Below, one piece after another: positions 1 through 5,629 of a stretch of DNA of 5,629 nucleotides (the first letter of the stretch is position 1; the number at the start of each line of letters is the position of its first letter). The notes beneath the pieces were generated by a model. That model was given only the letters and a program-made list of their open reading frames with translations. It did no database searches and was not told the DNA's origin. The DNA is taken from positions 1 through 5,629 of the forward strand of contig JADZCL010000338.1 of assembly GCA_020851615.1 (NCBI GenBank), read 5' to 3'. The stretch is from Rubrivivax sp. Its GTDB lineage: Bacteria > Pseudomonadota > Gammaproteobacteria > Burkholderiales > Burkholderiaceae_C. Both the position numbers and the translations under genes were made by a program.

Positions 1-33
1 GACGGCCATTGCGAGTGCATCGACGAGATTCAT
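1..33 (-). CDS. N-terminal fragment of an unidentified gene downstream of folA
   Basis: Only the first 11 codons lie in the window, reading [11 protein letters not shown], and the gene continues past the left edge. The ATG (33-31) overlaps the folA stop TGA (32-30) in an ATGA junction, the same arrangement as between thyA and folA, which is the main reason to call a start here. The visible stretch is hydrophobic and could begin a membrane helix. A CvpA-like membrane protein is one possibility, but 11 residues cannot establish a family. A purine-rich AAGAAAG about 8-14 nt upstream of the ATG is a weak candidate ribosome binding site. It is probably cotranscribed with, and translationally coupled to, folA. 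Confidence 0.5.
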   Translation of the reverse strand, partial: MNLVDALAMAV

Positions 34-566
34 GGTGTGGCTTTCTTGGTGGCGGGGGATATGTCGGCCTGCTGTCGCCGGTAGGTCACGAAGTCGAAGG
101 CGAATCCATCGGGTGCCTGCGCGGGGTGATGCTCGCGTCGGACCTCGCGGAACTGCTCGCGCGGCCAGGTGGGGAAGTGACTGTCGCCGACGAAGTCGCG
201 CTGGATCTCGGTGAGCACCAGTTCGTCCGCCCGTGGCAGCGCCAGGGCGTAGATCTCGGCCCCGCCGATCACGAACACGCGAGGGGCATCCGCCGCCGCA
301 TCCAGCGCCTGCGCGAGCGTGTGTGCCGGTTGCGCCCCGTCGGCGCGCCAGTCGGACTGCCGCGTGAGCACGATGTTGCGCCGCCCCGGCAAGGGTCGAA
401 ACCGTGGCGGCAGGGAGTCCCAGGTGGCGCGGCCCATGATGACCGGCGCGCCCAGCGTTGTGCGACGGAAATGCTGCTGGTCCTCGGGCAGGTTCCACGG
501 CAGGCTGTTGTCCTGGCCGATGATGCCGTTGCGTGCCACCGCGGCGATCAGCGTGAGGATGCTCAT
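30..566 (-). CDS. folA: Dihydrofolate reductase (type I, chromosomal)
   Basis: This enzyme reduces dihydrofolate to tetrahydrofolate with NADPH in the cytoplasm and is the target of trimethoprim. The 178-residue product has the DHFR layout: N-terminal strand [14 protein letters not shown] (4-17), substrate-site segment [11 protein letters not shown] (23-33) with acidic D29 at the E. coli Asp27 position, [13 protein letters not shown] (41-53), [12 protein letters not shown] (58-69) for NADPH binding, [13 protein letters not shown] (99-111) and TEI (119-121) near the conserved Thr113. The frame stays open upstream to 656, but that part lies inside thyA. The ATG at 566-564 is chosen because homology begins there and it overlaps the thyA stop as ATGA, implying translational coupling. 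A G-rich GGTGGCGGT sits directly upstream. The tail after residue 163 is about 15 residues longer than in E. coli DHFR. Gln30 replaces the Leu28 of E. coli. Identity is secure from motifs. Confidence 0.96.
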   Translation of the reverse strand: MSILTLIAAVARNGIIGQDNSLPWNLPEDQQHFRRTTLGAPVIMGRATWDSLPPRFRPLPGRRNIVLTRQSDWRADGAQPAHTLAQALDAAADAPRVFVIGGAEIYALALPRADELVLTEIQRDFVGDSHFPTWPREQFREVRREHHPAQAPDGFAFDFVTYRRQQADISPATKKATP

Positions 567-1399
567 ACCGCCACCGGCGCCTTGATCGGCGGGTGGTGCC
601 GGTAGTCGAGCATCTCGAAGTCGTCCGGCGTGTAGTCGAAGATCGACGGCGGGCAACGCCGGATGTTCAGCACCGGGTAGGGGTATGGCGCGCGCGCAAG
701 CTGCGTGCGCACCTGCTCCTCATGGTTGCTGTAGATGTGGCAGTCGCCGCCGGTCCAGATGAACTCGCCCACGCCCAGGCCGCACTGCTGCGCCAGCATG
801 TGCGTCAGCAACGCATAGCTGGCGATGTTGAAGGGCACGCCCAGGAAGATGTCGGCGCTGCGCTGGTAGAGCTGGCAACTCAGACGCCCTTGTGCGACAT
901 GGAACTGGAAGAGGGCGTGGCAGGGCATGAGTGCCATCTGCGGCAGGTCGGCGACGTTCCAGGCACTGACGATCAGCCGTCGGCTGTCGGGGTTTGTCTT
1001 GATCTGCGCAACAAGCTGTTCGATCTGGTCGATGTGGCCGCCGTCCGGGGTCGGCCAGCTGCGCCACTGCACGCCGTAGATGGGGCCCAGGTCGCCATCG
1101 GGGCCGGCCCATTCGTCCCAGATCGTGCAGCCGCGCTCCTGCAGCCAGCGCACGTTGCGCCCGCCCTGCAGGAACCACAGCAGTTCGACGATCACGGCCT
1201 TCAGGTACACCTTCTTGGTCGTGACCAGCGGAAAGCCCTCGCGCAGGTCGAAGCGCATCTGGTGGCCGAATACGCTCTTGGTGCCCGTGCCGGTGCGGTC
1301 GCTCTTGCAGAGGCCGTGCAGATGGACCTGGCGCATCAGGTCTTCGTATTGCTGGCGGATGGGGCGGGGTGCGGGGGTGTTCACGGGCAAGGCAGTCAT
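563..1399 (-). CDS. thyA: Thymidylate synthase
   Basis: ThyA methylates dUMP to dTMP using methylene-tetrahydrofolate, releasing dihydrofolate, which the next gene's product recycles. The 278-residue protein aligns along its whole length with E. coli ThyA (264 aa). Visible motifs are SDRTGTGT (33-40; R35 for phosphate binding), FPLVTTK (56-62), ELLWFLQG (72-79), IWDEWA (93-98), DSRR (138-141), the catalytic Cys160 in [25 protein letters not shown] (174-187), [10 protein letters not shown] (189-198; N191), [12 protein letters not shown] (215-226) and the C-terminal APVAV. The first 14 or so residues are an extra N-terminal stretch compared with E. coli. A GTG at 1384-1382 is an alternative start, but neither start has a Shine-Dalgarno match. 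The gene begins 51 bp after the ABC exporter stop and its TGA overlaps the folA ATG by 4 nt. Confidence 0.98.
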   Translation of the reverse strand: MTALPVNTPAPRPIRQQYEDLMRQVHLHGLCKSDRTGTGTKSVFGHQMRFDLREGFPLVTTKKVYLKAVIVELLWFLQGGRNVRWLQERGCTIWDEWAGPDGDLGPIYGVQWRSWPTPDGGHIDQIEQLVAQIKTNPDSRRLIVSAWNVADLPQMALMPCHALFQFHVAQGRLSCQLYQRSADIFLGVPFNIASYALLTHMLAQQCGLGVGEFIWTGGDCHIYSNHEEQVRTQLARAPYPYPVLNIRRCPPSIFDYTPDDFEMLDYRHHPPIKAPVAV

Positions 1400-1408
1400 C
1401 GGCGGCGG

Positions 1409-1414
1409 ATTATG
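1409..1414 (-). promoter_or_regulatory. Candidate -10 element immediately upstream of thyA
   Basis: On the minus strand the hexamer reads CATAAT, a 5/6 match to TATAAT, and stands out in otherwise almost pure G+C. It ends 9 nt before the thyA ATG, so standard spacing would put the transcription start about 0-4 nt from the start codon. No good -35 box lies 16-18 bp upstream (the sequences there are AGGCGG, CAGGCG and GCAGGC), and there is no extended -10 TGn. This is a suggestion only; thyA may instead be read from upstream through the ABC exporter gene. Confidence 0.25.
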
Positions 1415-1428
1415 GCGACGCGCACCCT

Positions 1429-1450
1429 GGCCGCCTGCGGCCGCGGGCCG
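1429..1450 (-). other. Two mutually exclusive GC hairpins between the ABC exporter gene and thyA
   Basis: In minus-strand sense, directly after the exporter stop codon, three 5-nt arms follow one another: CGGCC (1450-1446), GGCCG (1442-1438) and CGGCC (1433-1429). The middle arm can pair perfectly with either neighbour, giving a stem with a CGC loop or one with a CAGG loop. No T-run follows, so this is not a canonical intrinsic terminator. It could be a weak pause, a 3' end stabiliser, or chance in GC-rich DNA. Confidence 0.3.
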
Positions 1451-3271
1451 TCAGGCGCGCGGCGCATCGAACTGCATCGCCGCCAGCCGCGCATACAGGC
1501 CGCCGCCGGCGACCAGCTCGGCGTGCGTGCCCTGGTCGACGATGCGGCCGGCCTCCATCACCACGATGCGATCGGCGCGTAGCACGGTGGCCAGGCGGTG
1601 GGCGATGACGAGGGTGCTGCGATCCTTCATCGCGGCTTCGAGCGCGGCCTGCACCATGCGTTCGCTCTCGGCGTCCAGCGCGCTGGTGGCCTCGTCCAGC
1701 AGCAACAGGGGGGGGTTCTTGAGGATCGCCCGGGCGATGCTGATGCGCTGGCGCTGGCCGCCCGACAGGCGCACGCCGCGCTCGCCCAGGAAACTCGCGT
1801 AGCCCTCGGGCAGCGCGCGGATGAACTCGTCGGCAAAGGCCGCGCGGGCGGCGGCGAAGACCTCCTCGTTGGTCGCATCGGGGCGGCCGTAGCGGATGTT
1901 CTCCAGGGCGCTGGTGGAGAACACCATGCTGTCCTGCGGCACGATGCCGATGCGCGAACGCAGCGCCGCCAGCGAGGTCTCGTGCACCGGTACGCCGTCC
2001 AGCGTGATGGTGCCGCGCTCGGTGTCATAAAAGCGCAGCAGCAGTTGCAGCACTGTGCTCTTGCCCGCCCCGCTGGGCCCGACCAGGGCCACTGTCTCGC
2101 CTGGCCGCACGGTCAGATCGAAGTCGGCGAGCGCTGCAGTCTGCGGCCGCGATGGATAGTGGAAGGTCACCGCGCGCAGTTGCACGGCCGAGCCGCCCTG
2201 CGTCGGCGGCAGCGCCCGCGGTTGCGGTGGGTCGGCCACGGGGCTCTGCGCGGCGAGCAATTCCATCAGCCGCTCGGTGGCGCCCGCAGCGCGCAGCAGG
2301 TCGCCGTAGACCTCGGAGAGCACCGCCACCGAGCTGACCAGGATGATCACGAAGACCACGGTCTGCCCGAGGTGGCCGGCGCTGATGTCGCCGCGTATCA
2401 CCGCCTGTGTGCCCTGGTACAAGCCCCACAGCAGGGCACCGAAGGTGGCGCTGATGATGAAGGCCACCAGCACCGCGCGCACGCGGGTGCGCCGGCGGGC
2501 GGTCTCGAAGGCCGACTCGGTGGCGGCGTCAAAGCGCGCTGCTTCGCGTGGCTCCTGGACGAAGCCCTGCACCACCGGAATAGCCGCCAGGACCTCGGCA
2601 GCGATGGCGCTGCTGTCGGCCACGCGGTCCTGGCTGGCACGGCTGAGCTTGCGCACGCGGCGGCCGAAGTACAGGCTGGGCAGCACGACCAGCACCAGGA
2701 TGCCCAGCACCTGTGTCATCACGTAGGGATTGGTGACGATCAGCGCCAGCAATGCCCCCACCCCCATGACCGTGTTGCGCAGCCCCATGCTCAGACTGCT
2801 GCCGACCACTGTCTGCACGAGCGTGGTGTCGGTAGTCAGACGCGAGAGGACCTCGCCGGTGCGCGTGGTCTCGAAGAATTCCGGGCTCTGGCGCAGCACG
2901 TGCCGGTAGACCGCGTTGCGCAGGTCGGCGGTGATGCGCTCACCCAGCCAGGTGACGGCGTAGAAGCGGGCGGCCGAGAAGATGCCCAGCGCCGCACCGA
3001 CCGCGAACAGCGCGAGGAAGTAACCGCGCAGCGCCATCACGCGCGCGCCGGGGTCGCTGGCGACGAGACCGTGGTCGATCAGGGCCTTGAGCGCCACCGG
3101 GAAGGCCAGGGTGGTGAGCGCAGCCAGCACGAGGAAGAGCCCGGCCAGCGCGATCCGGCCGCGGTAGGGGCGCACGAAGGGCAGCAGACCGGTGAGGGCG
3201 CGCACGGGGCGCTTGTCGGCGCTGCGGTCGGCTGTGCGGGGTGGTGCGGCCACCTGGGCAGGAGCGTTCAT
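1451..3271 (-). CDS. MsbA-like half-size ABC exporter (fused permease and ATPase)
   Basis: This 606-residue inner-membrane exporter subunit should work as a homodimer. The N-terminal domain has six likely membrane helices, roughly at 39-60, 81-105, 161-180, 182-202, 266-288 and 303-322. The ATPase domain carries an A-loop Tyr372, Walker A GPSGAGKST (398-406), Q-loop Gln446 in GIVPQD, signature LSGGQ (502-506), Walker B LLLLDE (522-527), SALD (530-533) and switch His558 in IAHRL, so it looks fully active. Family knowledge places it with MsbA-related lipid and drug exporters; the substrate cannot be read from sequence, and it need not be the lipid A flippase itself. The ATG at 3271 is preferred over an upstream in-frame GTG (3334) because the extra 21 residues are unlike a membrane protein start, but no Shine-Dalgarno precedes either. 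thyA follows 51 bp downstream on the same strand; a degenerate GGDEF gene is divergent. Confidence 0.93.
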   Translation of the reverse strand: MNAPAQVAAPPRTADRSADKRPVRALTGLLPFVRPYRGRIALAGLFLVLAALTTLAFPVALKALIDHGLVASDPGARVMALRGYFLALFAVGAALGIFSAARFYAVTWLGERITADLRNAVYRHVLRQSPEFFETTRTGEVLSRLTTDTTLVQTVVGSSLSMGLRNTVMGVGALLALIVTNPYVMTQVLGILVLVVLPSLYFGRRVRKLSRASQDRVADSSAIAAEVLAAIPVVQGFVQEPREAARFDAATESAFETARRRTRVRAVLVAFIISATFGALLWGLYQGTQAVIRGDISAGHLGQTVVFVIILVSSVAVLSEVYGDLLRAAGATERLMELLAAQSPVADPPQPRALPPTQGGSAVQLRAVTFHYPSRPQTAALADFDLTVRPGETVALVGPSGAGKSTVLQLLLRFYDTERGTITLDGVPVHETSLAALRSRIGIVPQDSMVFSTSALENIRYGRPDATNEEVFAAARAAFADEFIRALPEGYASFLGERGVRLSGGQRQRISIARAILKNPPLLLLDEATSALDAESERMVQAALEAAMKDRSTLVIAHRLATVLRADRIVVMEAGRIVDQGTHAELVAGGGLYARLAAMQFDAPRA

Positions 3272-3288
3272 GCCCGGAGTGTAGGCAG

Positions 3289-3345
3289 GGCGCCGTGCAC
3301 CCCGGTGGCAACCCGGGTTGTGTGGCGCCCGCACCGCTTGGCGCC
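3289..3345. repeat. Cluster of GGCGCC palindromes with an inverted repeat
   Basis: GGCGCC occurs at 3289-3294, 3324-3329 and 3340-3345, and the 8-bp palindrome ACCCGGGT lies between the first two at 3311-3318. GGGCGCC (3288-3294) and GGCGCCC (3324-3330) form a perfect 7-bp inverted repeat. In a plus-strand transcript it could extend to 12 pairs with three G-U wobbles. It lies in the untranslated leader expected for the ABC exporter mRNA. Such words are common in GC-rich DNA, so function is doubtful. Confidence 0.35.
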
Positions 3346-3406
3346 GCCATTTCGGCAGGCGTGGCGTTCGGCGCGCCCCCCGTGTTTGCGGCGGTACTCA
3401 AGACCG

Positions 3407-3426
3407 GGTCGAATGTGGTCGAATAC
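3407..3426. repeat. Tandem decamer repeat, possible regulator binding site
   Basis: Two adjacent 10-bp units, GGTCGAATGT and GGTCGAATAC, share their first eight bases exactly. The 10-bp period puts the two copies on the same face of the DNA helix, as expected for a pair of direct-repeat half-sites. It sits in the most A+T-rich part of the divergent intergenic region, about 62 bp before the GGDEF gene start and 135 bp before the exporter start. I do not recognise the motif as the site of a known regulator. Confidence 0.4.
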
Positions 3427-3442
3427 CGTACTTGAATTGCCA

Positions 3443-3464
3443 CGGCGGTGCCTGTGCGCCGCCG
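3443..3464 (+). other. Strong stem-loop in the leader of the GGDEF-family gene
   Basis: CGGCGGTGC (3443-3451) pairs with GCGCCGCCG (3456-3464) around a four-base CTGT loop, giving nine consecutive pairs, one of them a G-U wobble in RNA. It ends 24 nt before the ATG at 3489. The downstream TTGTCTT is too short and too far away to make a good intrinsic terminator. It could shape translation or mRNA stability of the GGDEF-family gene, if transcription starts upstream of it. Confidence 0.4.
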
Positions 3465-3488
3465 GCTCCTCCGCCGTTGTCTTCTGTC

Positions 3489-4337
3489 ATGTCGCGCCTG
3501 CCCGAGCCGACCTCCCCGCCGCGCCCGCACCTGCACCGGGTGCGGCTGGCTGGCCCGTGGGCGCTGCGCCCCTGGCATGTGGCGGCGGTGGCGGTGGTGG
3601 CCGTGCTGGCAGGCAGTCTGGTGGCGTTCGCCGTGCTCGAACTCGGCGTCGGCATGGAGTGGACGCCGATGACCGCAGCCATCGGCGCGGCCGTGGTCGC
3701 TGCCTTGCCGCTGGCGCTGCTGCTGGGGCTGGCGGTGCGTGAGCCGACGGACCCCCAGGCGATCGGACACGCCGCGCAGGCGCTTGATGCCGGAAATGCA
3801 GCCAGCGCGCGCGAGCAATTCATGGCGCTGGCCGAGCGCGAGTTCGCCCGCTCGCGGCGCTACGGTGTTGGCGCGGCCTTGTTGCTGGTCGACGTCGACC
3901 GCTTTCGGCGTCTCACCGAAGACCACGGTGCCGGGATGGGCGAGATGCTGCTGCGTGAAGTGGCCGCAAGCGCGCAGGGCACGCTGCGTGGGGTCGATGC
4001 GCTGGCGCGCTTTGGTCCTGGGCAGATCGCCGTCTTCGTCGCGCACGCGGATGCCCTGGGGGCGCTGGATGTGGCCGAGCGCGTCCGGGAGCGCGTCGAG
4101 CAGATCGAGCTCACCGGCCGTGAGCAGCGCCTGCGCGCCACGGTCAGCGTCGGCGTGGTCTTGATGCGGCCGGCCCACCTGTCGCTGCAGGCGGTGCTCG
4201 AGGACGCCGAGGCGGCGCTGGGCGCCGCGCGCCAGGCTGGCGGCAACTGCGTGCGCGCCGTGCCGGTCGACCGGCGTCGCCTGCCGCAAGGCTGGCGCGG
4301 GCCCTCGGTCGGCGACAACCAGGCCGCGGGATCGTGA
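3489..4337 (+). CDS. Two-helix membrane protein with degenerate GGDEF domain and intact I-site
   Basis: The 282-residue product has two predicted membrane helices (about 29-51 and 61-83) and a cytoplasmic GGDEF-like domain (about 105-258). Family landmarks are recognisable: LLLVDVDRF (131-139), RFGPGQIAVF (174-183) at the signature position, AERVRERV (196-203), TVSVGVV (218-224) and a C-terminal AARQAGGN (246-253). The signature is GPGQI instead of GGDEF, the guanine-contacting Asn and Asp positions are Thr143 and Glu152, the usual LTGLxNRR start is absent, and the C-terminal Lys is Arg248. Diguanylate cyclase activity is therefore unlikely. R167-G-V-D170 lies exactly five residues before the signature, as in the RxxD inhibitory site of active cyclases, so c-di-GMP binding is plausible. 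The ATG at 3489 is chosen because the helices follow it; the frame is open upstream, but no convincing start or Shine-Dalgarno is seen. It is monocistronic, divergent from the ABC exporter and convergent with miaA. Confidence 0.88.
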   Translation: MSRLPEPTSPPRPHLHRVRLAGPWALRPWHVAAVAVVAVLAGSLVAFAVLELGVGMEWTPMTAAIGAAVVAALPLALLLGLAVREPTDPQAIGHAAQALDAGNAASAREQFMALAEREFARSRRYGVGAALLLVDVDRFRRLTEDHGAGMGEMLLREVAASAQGTLRGVDALARFGPGQIAVFVAHADALGALDVAERVRERVEQIELTGREQRLRATVSVGVVLMRPAHLSLQAVLEDAEAALGAARQAGGNCVRAVPVDRRRLPQGWRGPSVGDNQAAGS

Positions 4338-4343
4338 GCGTTG

Positions 4344-4364
4344 GGCCAGGCGGACGCCTCGGCC
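4344..4364. terminator. Candidate bidirectional hairpin between convergent genes
   Basis: The 31-bp gap between the GGDEF-family and miaA stop codons contains GGCC-AGGC (4344-4351), a GGAC loop (4352-4355), then GCCT (4356-4359), a bulged C and GGCC (4361-4364). This gives an eight-pair stem with one bulge. Its place between converging genes fits a shared terminator, but there is no T-run on either strand, so it is at best non-canonical or assists Rho-dependent ending. Confidence 0.4.
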
Positions 4365-4368
4365 GCCG

Positions 4369-5325
4369 TCAGAGCGCGGCCAGACGCTGCAGGGTGGCGC
4401 AGCCGGTGGCGAGGGCATCCGGCGCATCGCAGGCAATGATGGTGCGCGGCATCCCACGCAGCCAGGTGAGCTGGCGCTTGGCGAGCTGGCGGGTGGCGGC
4501 GATGCCGCGCTCCAGGAGATCGCCCGTCTGCCCCGTCTCCAGCGCTGCCCAGGCCTGCCGATAGCCTACGCAGCGCATCGCCGGCAGCTCGGCGTGCAGG
4601 TCGCCGTGTGCGCGCAGGCGGCGCACTTCATCCAGCAACCCGGCATCGAGCATCGCTGCAAAGCGCGCGGCGATGCGTGCATGCAGCCACGCGCGTGCGG
4701 TGGGCTCCAGCGCAACCAGCGGCCAGGCTTGGCCATCCGCGGCACGCTGGCCGTGTTGCCAGGCAGAAAGCGGGCGTCCGCTCTGCATGTGCACTTCGAG
4801 CGCACGCTGGATGCGCTGCGCGTCATGCGGCGCCAGCCGTGCTGCGCTCACCGGGTCCAGGCGCGCGAGCTCGGCGTGCAGGGCGGGCCAGCCCAGCGCT
4901 GCCGCACGCTCCTCCAGGGTGCGCCGCAGGGCCGGGTCGGCCGCGGGCATGGCGTCGATCCCCTCGCGCAAGGCCTTGAAGTACAGCATCGTCCCGCCCA
5001 CCAGCAGCGGCAGGTTTCCGCGCGCGCGGATCTCGGCAGCCAGTCGCGTGGCGTCGGCGACGAAGCGTGCGGCCGAGTAGGCCGCGGTCGGCTCCAGGAT
5101 GTCGATCAGGTGGTGCGGGACCTCCGCGCGCTCGGCCATGCCTGGTTTGGCGGTGCCGATGTCCAGGCCGCGATAGACCAGCGCCGAATCGACGCTGATG
5201 ATCTCGACGGGCTGGAGCGTGGCCAGGCGGCGTGCCAGCGCCAGCGCCAGGGCGGTCTTGCCTGTGGCCGTGGGGCCGGCCAGGCACAGGCCCTGCAGCG
5301 CGGGCCCGGGTCCTCGCCGCGTCAC
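4369..5325 (-). CDS. miaA: tRNA dimethylallyltransferase (IPP transferase)
   Basis: MiaA adds a dimethylallyl group to N6 of A37 in tRNAs reading codons that start with U, the first step toward ms2i6A. With the GTG at 5325 the protein has 318 residues, the normal family size. Visible motifs are the P-loop GPTATGKT (17-24), [20 protein letters not shown] (42-61) with Asp46, [13 protein letters not shown] (107-119), QRIQRALEV (170-178), RCVGYRQ (251-257) and [14 protein letters not shown] (277-290). The frame is open to 5406 inside the MFS gene. A second GTG at 5340 would overlap the MFS stop by 8 nt, whereas the one at 5325 leaves a 7-bp gap. Neither has a clear Shine-Dalgarno, and an ATG at 5336 is out of frame. 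It likely shares a transcript with the MFS gene and converges with the GGDEF-family gene. Confidence 0.96.
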   Translation of the reverse strand: MTRRGPGPALQGLCLAGPTATGKTALALALARRLATLQPVEIISVDSALVYRGLDIGTAKPGMAERAEVPHHLIDILEPTAAYSAARFVADATRLAAEIRARGNLPLLVGGTMLYFKALREGIDAMPAADPALRRTLEERAAALGWPALHAELARLDPVSAARLAPHDAQRIQRALEVHMQSGRPLSAWQHGQRAADGQAWPLVALEPTARAWLHARIAARFAAMLDAGLLDEVRRLRAHGDLHAELPAMRCVGYRQAWAALETGQTGDLLERGIAATRQLAKRQLTWLRGMPRTIIACDAPDALATGCATLQRLAAL

Positions 5326-5332
5326 GCCGCAG

Positions 5333-5629
5333 TCATGCACGCCCGAGTCGCCGCACGAGCGTCCAGGCCACCGTGGCGATGACGACGGACCAGAAGCCGA
5401 TGCCATAGGTCATCGGGCGTACCGTGCCATCCATTGCCACGCCCAGCCACAGGCCGATGGCGAAGGCCATCGCGGCGAGCATCGACCCCGCCAGCGCCGA
5501 GGCCGTGCCCGCCTGTTGCGGGAAGGGGCCGACCGCCGCGGCCTGACTCACCGGCTGGTGCACGCCGTGGCCGATTGCGAACACCACCTGCGGCAGGGCA
5601 ATCGCCCAGACCGATTGCACGCCGAGCGC
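5333..5629 (-). CDS. C-terminal part of a Bcr/CflA-type MFS drug efflux transporter
   Basis: Ninety-eight C-terminal residues are visible and the gene continues beyond the right edge. The fragment contains about three hydrophobic spans (roughly residues 5-30, 41-66 and 72-92), matching the last helices of a 12-helix major facilitator. The signature-like stretch [20 protein letters not shown] (20-39) followed by AGTASALAG (40-48) is typical of the Bcr/CflA subfamily of proton-driven drug exporters. The protein ends in a short basic tail, RRLGRA. Substrate cannot be told from this fragment. The in-frame GTG at 5620 is an internal valine, not a start. The stop (5335-5333) lies 7 bp before the chosen miaA start, so the two genes are probably cotranscribed. 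Confidence 0.85.
   Translation of the reverse strand, partial: ALGVQSVWAIALPQVVFAIGHGVHQPVSQAAAVGPFPQQAGTASALAGSMLAAMAFAIGLWLGVAMDGTVRPMTYGIGFWSVVIATVAWTLVRRLGRA

Larger units (their letters stand above)
3272..3488. promoter_or_regulatory. Divergent intergenic region between the ABC exporter and GGDEF genes
   Basis: These 217 bp must hold the promoters for both divergent genes. The left two-thirds is very GC-rich and full of short palindromes; the stretch from about 3392 to 3440 is clearly richer in A+T and holds a tandem repeat. I could not find a convincing sigma70 promoter. On the plus strand TTGCGG (3386-3391) lies 17 bp before TCGAAT (3409-3414), only a 3/6 plus 4/6 match. Neither downstream start codon has a recognisable Shine-Dalgarno. 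No gene or small ORF of conviction is seen here. Confidence 0.6.

Noticed and set aside
567..656. N-terminal extension of DHFR from an upstream start at 656
   Set aside because: The extra 30 residues lie in another frame of conserved thyA coding sequence and precede the point where DHFR homology begins.
593..1582. A 329-codon plus-strand open frame opposite thyA
   Set aside because: It lies antisense to an unmistakable thyA, extends into the exporter gene, and shows no recognisable domain.
3272..3334. GTG start adding 21 residues to the ABC exporter
   Set aside because: The added Arg-, His- and Pro-rich stretch has no counterpart I know in the family, and no ribosome binding site supports it; it is not fully excluded.
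1598..3742. A 714-codon plus-strand open frame opposite the ABC exporter gene
   Set aside because: It is antisense to a gene with all ABC motifs, has a His-, Gln- and Gly-rich composition without domains, and is expected in high-GC DNA where stops are rare in shadow frames.
3489..4337. Active diguanylate cyclase
   Set aside because: The signature is GPGQI and the guanine-binding and catalytic acidic residues are substituted, so cyclase activity is very unlikely.
2940..4457. A 505-codon minus-strand open frame spanning the intergenic region and the GGDEF-family gene
   Set aside because: It crosses the ABC exporter gene in another frame, the divergent promoter region and the opposite strand of the GGDEF-family gene, and its residues are low-complexity Arg, His and Gln.
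4594..5382. A 262-codon plus-strand open frame opposite miaA
   Set aside because: It is the antisense shadow of a complete miaA and has no family features.
1..5629. CRISPR array, mobile element, prophage, tRNA or rRNA gene
   Set aside because: No regular spaced repeats, transposase or integrase-like proteins, terminal inverted repeats, or structural RNA sequences were found by reading either strand.

Overview
The window is high-GC (about two-thirds G+C by eye) chromosomal DNA from a Gram-negative bacterium. The thymidylate synthase, MiaA and Bcr/CflA-type MFS sequences resemble those of Betaproteobacteria, most likely Burkholderiales. That placement rests on remembered family patterns, not on a search. 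I see no phage, transposon, CRISPR, tRNA or rRNA signal.

Layout, left to right. Positions 1-33 (minus) hold the first 11 codons of an unidentified gene, overlapping the stop of folA (dihydrofolate reductase, 30-566, minus). folA overlaps the stop of thyA (thymidylate synthase, 563-1399, minus). After a 51-bp gap comes a complete MsbA-like half-size ABC exporter (1451-3271, minus). A 217-bp divergent intergenic region (3272-3488) separates it from a plus-strand gene for a two-helix membrane protein with a degenerate GGDEF domain (3489-4337). That gene converges, across a 31-bp gap with a hairpin, on miaA (tRNA dimethylallyltransferase, 4369-5325, minus). miaA lies 7 bp downstream of the C-terminal end of a Bcr/CflA-type MFS transporter that runs off the right edge (5333-5629, minus). 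No gene-free stretch exceeds 300 bases.

How the genes work together. ThyA turns dUMP into dTMP and oxidises methylene-tetrahydrofolate to dihydrofolate. DHFR reduces it back, so the overlapping thyA-folA pair supplies both halves of the thymidylate cycle. The ABC exporter sits just upstream on the same strand and could be cotranscribed with them. MiaA and the MFS transporter form a second minus-strand unit.

The most interesting object is the GGDEF-family protein. Its catalytic motif reads GPGQI in place of GGDEF and its predicted guanine-binding residues are changed, but an RxxD inhibitory-site motif (RGVD) is kept at exactly the canonical spacing. That pattern suggests a membrane-bound c-di-GMP receptor, not a cyclase. 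Its upstream region also carries a 10-bp-spaced tandem repeat and a strong leader hairpin.
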